Part shown: positions 61,802-64,000 of the stretch, piece after piece
Numbering within the stretch: the first letter of the stretch is position 1
How the letters are laid out: the number at the start of each line of letters is the position of its first letter
Source: Blautia schinkii DSM 10518
GTDB lineage: Bacteria; Bacillota; Clostridia; Lachnospirales; Lachnospiraceae
NCBI GenBank assembly: GCA_000702025.1
Contig: JNKJ01000021.1
Span: 1-64,000, forward strand
Length of the DNA stretch: 64,000 bases
Direction: 5' to 3'
Made by a program: the position numbers and the translations under genes
The notes under the pieces: generated by a model
Seen by the model: only the letters and a program-made list of their open reading frames with translations
Told to the model about the DNA's origin: nothing
Databases searched by the model: none

Positions 61802-61830
61802 AATATAACACGTATTATTAGCAGTGTCAA
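61802..61830 (-). promoter_or_regulatory. promoter of the Hsp20 gene
   Basis: Minus strand TTGACA (61825-61830), 17 bp, TATATT (61802-61807). The ~110-base leader holds TTAGCACT (near 61716, plus strand), one half of a CIRCE-like site, but no second half is seen. Confidence 0.65.
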
Positions 61831-62215
61831 CCCCTGAGTGATAATTCTTATGTGAAAATTTTGTGAAGTCCCGTTTTTCATTGACTTTTTCAGGATTGAT
61901 AGAGTTTCTTCTATATTCTGTCCATACTGGCTATATATCAAATCACGCCGTATTATCTGCTCTGAGATGAATTAGAAGAAAACGAGCAGTAAAATTTCTC
62001 CAATAAAAAAAGAAACGAGCAGCCCGCTTGAGTAAAAACTGTACGGTGAAAACCCATTTCTCTTTTACAAATTTTGTGTGACAACAATATTTTTGTCAAT
62101 AAGGAATTGTAAATTTTTTGAAATATCCGAGATCATAAAATATCCCATGTCTATTCTTATAGCGATATACATACAAAATAGAATCAAACCACTTCGGTAT
62201 TTTACGCAATTATCT
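61831..62215. other. gap without recognisable gene
   Basis: AT-rich sequence of 385 bases between the Hsp20 promoter and the CmpB-like gene end. Two short open frames are present on opposite strands at 62065-62344 but have no convincing start signals. Confidence 0.4.
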
Positions 62216-63568
62216 TTAATCCTTGACAATTTTGGCATTCGGGTATATTTTTTCCATCCGCTCATTGGGAAAATGCGTATCCAAAAAGCCGGTTATAGCG
62301 CTTTCATGCGCAGTTCCGTTCTGTCGCTCGGAATAGCGGTTTAGTGCGAGGCCGGATATAATAATGTTAAAGACCATAAATAGCACCATTACCCAGGTGA
62401 GAATTATCCCTGCCCGTTTGGGGATTTTTTCTATAAGCGCGGATAACCGGGGATACAGGAATTTAAGCCACACAACAGCCGCGATTCCCCAGAAAAAGCA
62501 GAACAACAGGTTAATCCTCCCGGCAAGGTTAAATGGAAGGTGGCTGTAGTCCCAGAACACGGTACCGAAAACAAGCTCTGTAAAAACGCTGCATATGTAT
62601 TCGTAGGCTCCGCCAAGCACAGTGCCAAACATAAAAATAAAGCTGTCGCTGCGGTTTCTGTACTGGTAGAGGATTGCGGTGAGGAGCACGCAGCCCAGGC
62701 CCCATACAATGCTGAACGGTCCGTATACGACGCTGCTGCGGCTCATCAGTCGTCCGGTGGTTGCGAGGCAGAAAATTGTTTCCGTTATATCACCCAGAAA
62801 AGCTCCCAGGAAAAACAAGCAGGTAAGCTTATAGAAGCAGCAACCCACGGCAAATACTCCGGCTTTTTCCTTTGCGGCTTCGGCCAGACGCTCCTTTTCC
62901 TGCCGTGCCGCCAGCAGTTCCTGCGCAGCGAGGCTTGGATATGCTTTTGACAAATGTTTCTGTGTCCAGCCGGCCAGACCTTCGCCCATGAGGTCGGCGG
63001 TTTTCTGCAGGTTCTCAGATACATCATCAATGATAGACATTTTGCGCAGCCGTGAACGTACAGCCACGATACCGCTGACTGTTCCGGTCAGGTCGAGGCC
63101 TACGATTACATATGCGGCAATCAGCAGGATTTTGCCAAGCTGGGTGGGAACGAAGGAAATTACCTGCCCAAGAAACGGATTCACAAAGGAGATGCATACA
63201 ACCGCTGCGATGCCCCACACTACGGTGTAGGGAAGATTGACATAACCTCCGAACTGAAATTTCTTGCGGGAGTAGTCCCACCATTTACGGTGAAAAATCC
63301 GTTCCAGCACAAAGCCTGTGAGCTGAGTCACAACAGAGGATAGGATTACTCCGCCCAGGAACAGAAAAAACAGCCGGTTGCGAAGCTCAGGCAGAAATAT
63401 GGCAAAGGCCGCAGCGCCCAGCCCGTAAGCCGGACAGTATGGCCCATATAGAAAACCTACATCAACAAACTTCTTTTCCCTAACCGCAGCCGCTGCAGTA
63501 CCGATGACCCAGCCGATAAAAGAATATAATAAGAAAAACCATGCCAACTGGTAAATTGAATATCCCAA
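62216..63568 (-). CDS. duplicated CmpB-type membrane protein (putative ABC transporter permease)
   Basis: Membrane protein of 450 residues with two copies of the PF06541-type unit. The first has WFFLYSFIGWVIG-like text with FLYGPYCPAYGLGAAAF and FQFGGYVNLPYTVVWGIAAV; the second FLGAFLGDITETIFC, VVYGPFSIVWGLGCVLLTAI and FNLAGRINLLFCFFWGIAAV. About twelve TM segments in all. A helical stretch of around 60 charged residues joins the halves (residues 200-245). The start is TTG at 63568, nine bases after GGAGG; the longer frame to 63718 has no signal. Function unknown. Confidence 0.85.
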   Translation of the reverse strand: MGYSIYQLAWFFLLYSFIGWVIGTAAAAVREKKFVDVGFLYGPYCPAYGLGAAAFAIFLPELRNRLFFLFLGGVILSSVVTQLTGFVLERIFHRKWWDYSRKKFQFGGYVNLPYTVVWGIAAVVCISFVNPFLGQVISFVPTQLGKILLIAAYVIVGLDLTGTVSGIVAVRSRLRKMSIIDDVSENLQKTADLMGEGLAGWTQKHLSKAYPSLAAQELLAARQEKERLAEAAKEKAGVFAVGCCFYKLTCLFFLGAFLGDITETIFCLATTGRLMSRSSVVYGPFSIVWGLGCVLLTAILYQYRNRSDSFIFMFGTVLGGAYEYICSVFTELVFGTVFWDYSHLPFNLAGRINLLFCFFWGIAAVVWLKFLYPRLSALIEKIPKRAGIILTWVMVLFMVFNIIISGLALNRYSERQNGTAHESAITGFLDTHFPNERMEKIYPNAKIVKD

Positions 63569-63786
63569 GATAAAATAGCCTCCTTTTTTCTTTATGGTAC
63601 TCGCTTTTGTTCTAAAAGTAAACACGTTTGGCGAGATTACTCCATAATTAAGAGCAAACTTTATAGAATTTTCAGGAATTATTTTCATAGTAAACATTGT
63701 CTTTTTAATAAAATTCACATATACTTAAAGTGCAAATAGTAGAGCCTGTAAAATTAAAAAACTCACATTAACGAGGAGGTGTTTTT

Positions 63787-63963
63787 ATGGCAACTTCAAG
63801 CATTACTCATAATTTTGTTGTAACCAATCGTAAAAGCGTTCGTCGTTTTGTCGCGGCGCTGGAAGAGTCTGATCATGACCGCACACCAAAGCAGATACTT
63901 CCCGGACGCGAGCTGACTGACCCAAAAGAAATCTTAGAATTAATGGCAAAAAGGAAGAGATAA
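63787..63963 (+). CDS. small protein, probable antitoxin of the next gene
   Basis: Fifty-eight residues, MATSSITHNFVVTNRKSVRR followed by an acidic middle and basic end (LMAKRKR). Good binding site GAGGAGGTG. Such proteins are commonly found in front of GNAT-type acetyltransferase genes in Lachnospiraceae as toxin-antitoxin-like pairs; this is from memory of gene neighbourhoods. One base separates its stop from the next start. Confidence 0.65.
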   Translation: MATSSITHNFVVTNRKSVRRFVAALEESDHDRTPKQILPGRELTDPKEILELMAKRKR

Positions 63964-63964
63964 T

Positions 63965-64000
63965 ATGTGTGATAAATACTTTACGGTTAATATTCGGGCA
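63965..64000 (+). CDS. start of a gene cut by the window end (possible GNAT toxin)
   Basis: Only MCDKYFTVNIRA is available. It starts one base after the small gene's stop. The identity as an acetyltransferase is suggested only by the preceding gene and is not shown. Confidence 0.4.
   Translation, partial: MCDKYFTVNIRA

Overview
The window reads as a chromosome segment from a Gram-positive gut anaerobe of the Clostridia, most likely Lachnospiraceae. Ribosome binding sites are strong AGGAGG types, sigma-A promoters are TTGACA/TATAAT-like, secreted proteins carry Gram-positive signal peptides or lipoboxes, and many sugar ABC transporters sit beside YesM/YesN-type two-component systems. The assignment rests on gene content and signals; no 16S gene is present.

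Layout. 1-1130: two copies of a structured repeat without protein genes. 1.1-7 kb: parvulin-like lipoprotein, a decayed AAA/PD-(D/E)XK gene, a GGDEF protein, a HAD phosphatase and a DUF4317 protein. 7.2-10.9 kb: the galactose transporter mglBAC. 11.1-12.9 kb: a compact HTH/ImmA-IrrE/PIN operon. 13.1-22.7 kb: a DeoR regulator divergent from a sugar ABC transporter, two DhaK-type and two DhaL-type proteins and a class II aldolase, apparently one pathway for an unidentified short sugar. 23.1-28.9 kb: an accessory island with HTH, RNA ligase, coiled-coil protein, tRNA-Lys-like RNA with an altered anticodon, PARG macrodomain and RloA/RloB. 29.2-41.1 kb: sugar ABC transporter with two permeases, two-component system, GH78 alpha-L-rhamnosidase and glycerate kinase.

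41.2-45 kb is a mobile and toxin-antitoxin zone: an IS66-family element whose ends and 8-bp target duplication can be read directly, a type I toxin/RNA antitoxin candidate and a decayed PIN toxin with a surviving partner. 45.3-52.7 kb: an intact AAA/PD-(D/E)XK gene, then a two-component system with two substrate-binding proteins. 52.9-55.6 kb: alkaline phosphatase behind a Pho-box-like promoter and a YibE/F protein. 55.6-64 kb: LysE exporter divergent from a cupin regulator across a 26-bp perfect palindrome, a phosphoribosyltransferase, a third copy of the structured repeat, asparaginase, a MATE transporter, Hsp20, a duplicated CmpB-like membrane protein and the start of a gene pair cut by the window end.

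The most unusual features are the RNA-ligase/tRNA-like/PARG/RloAB island, the structured repeat with covarying stems at both ends of the window, and the Dha-kinase cluster in which one DhaK paralogue has lost both active-site histidines.
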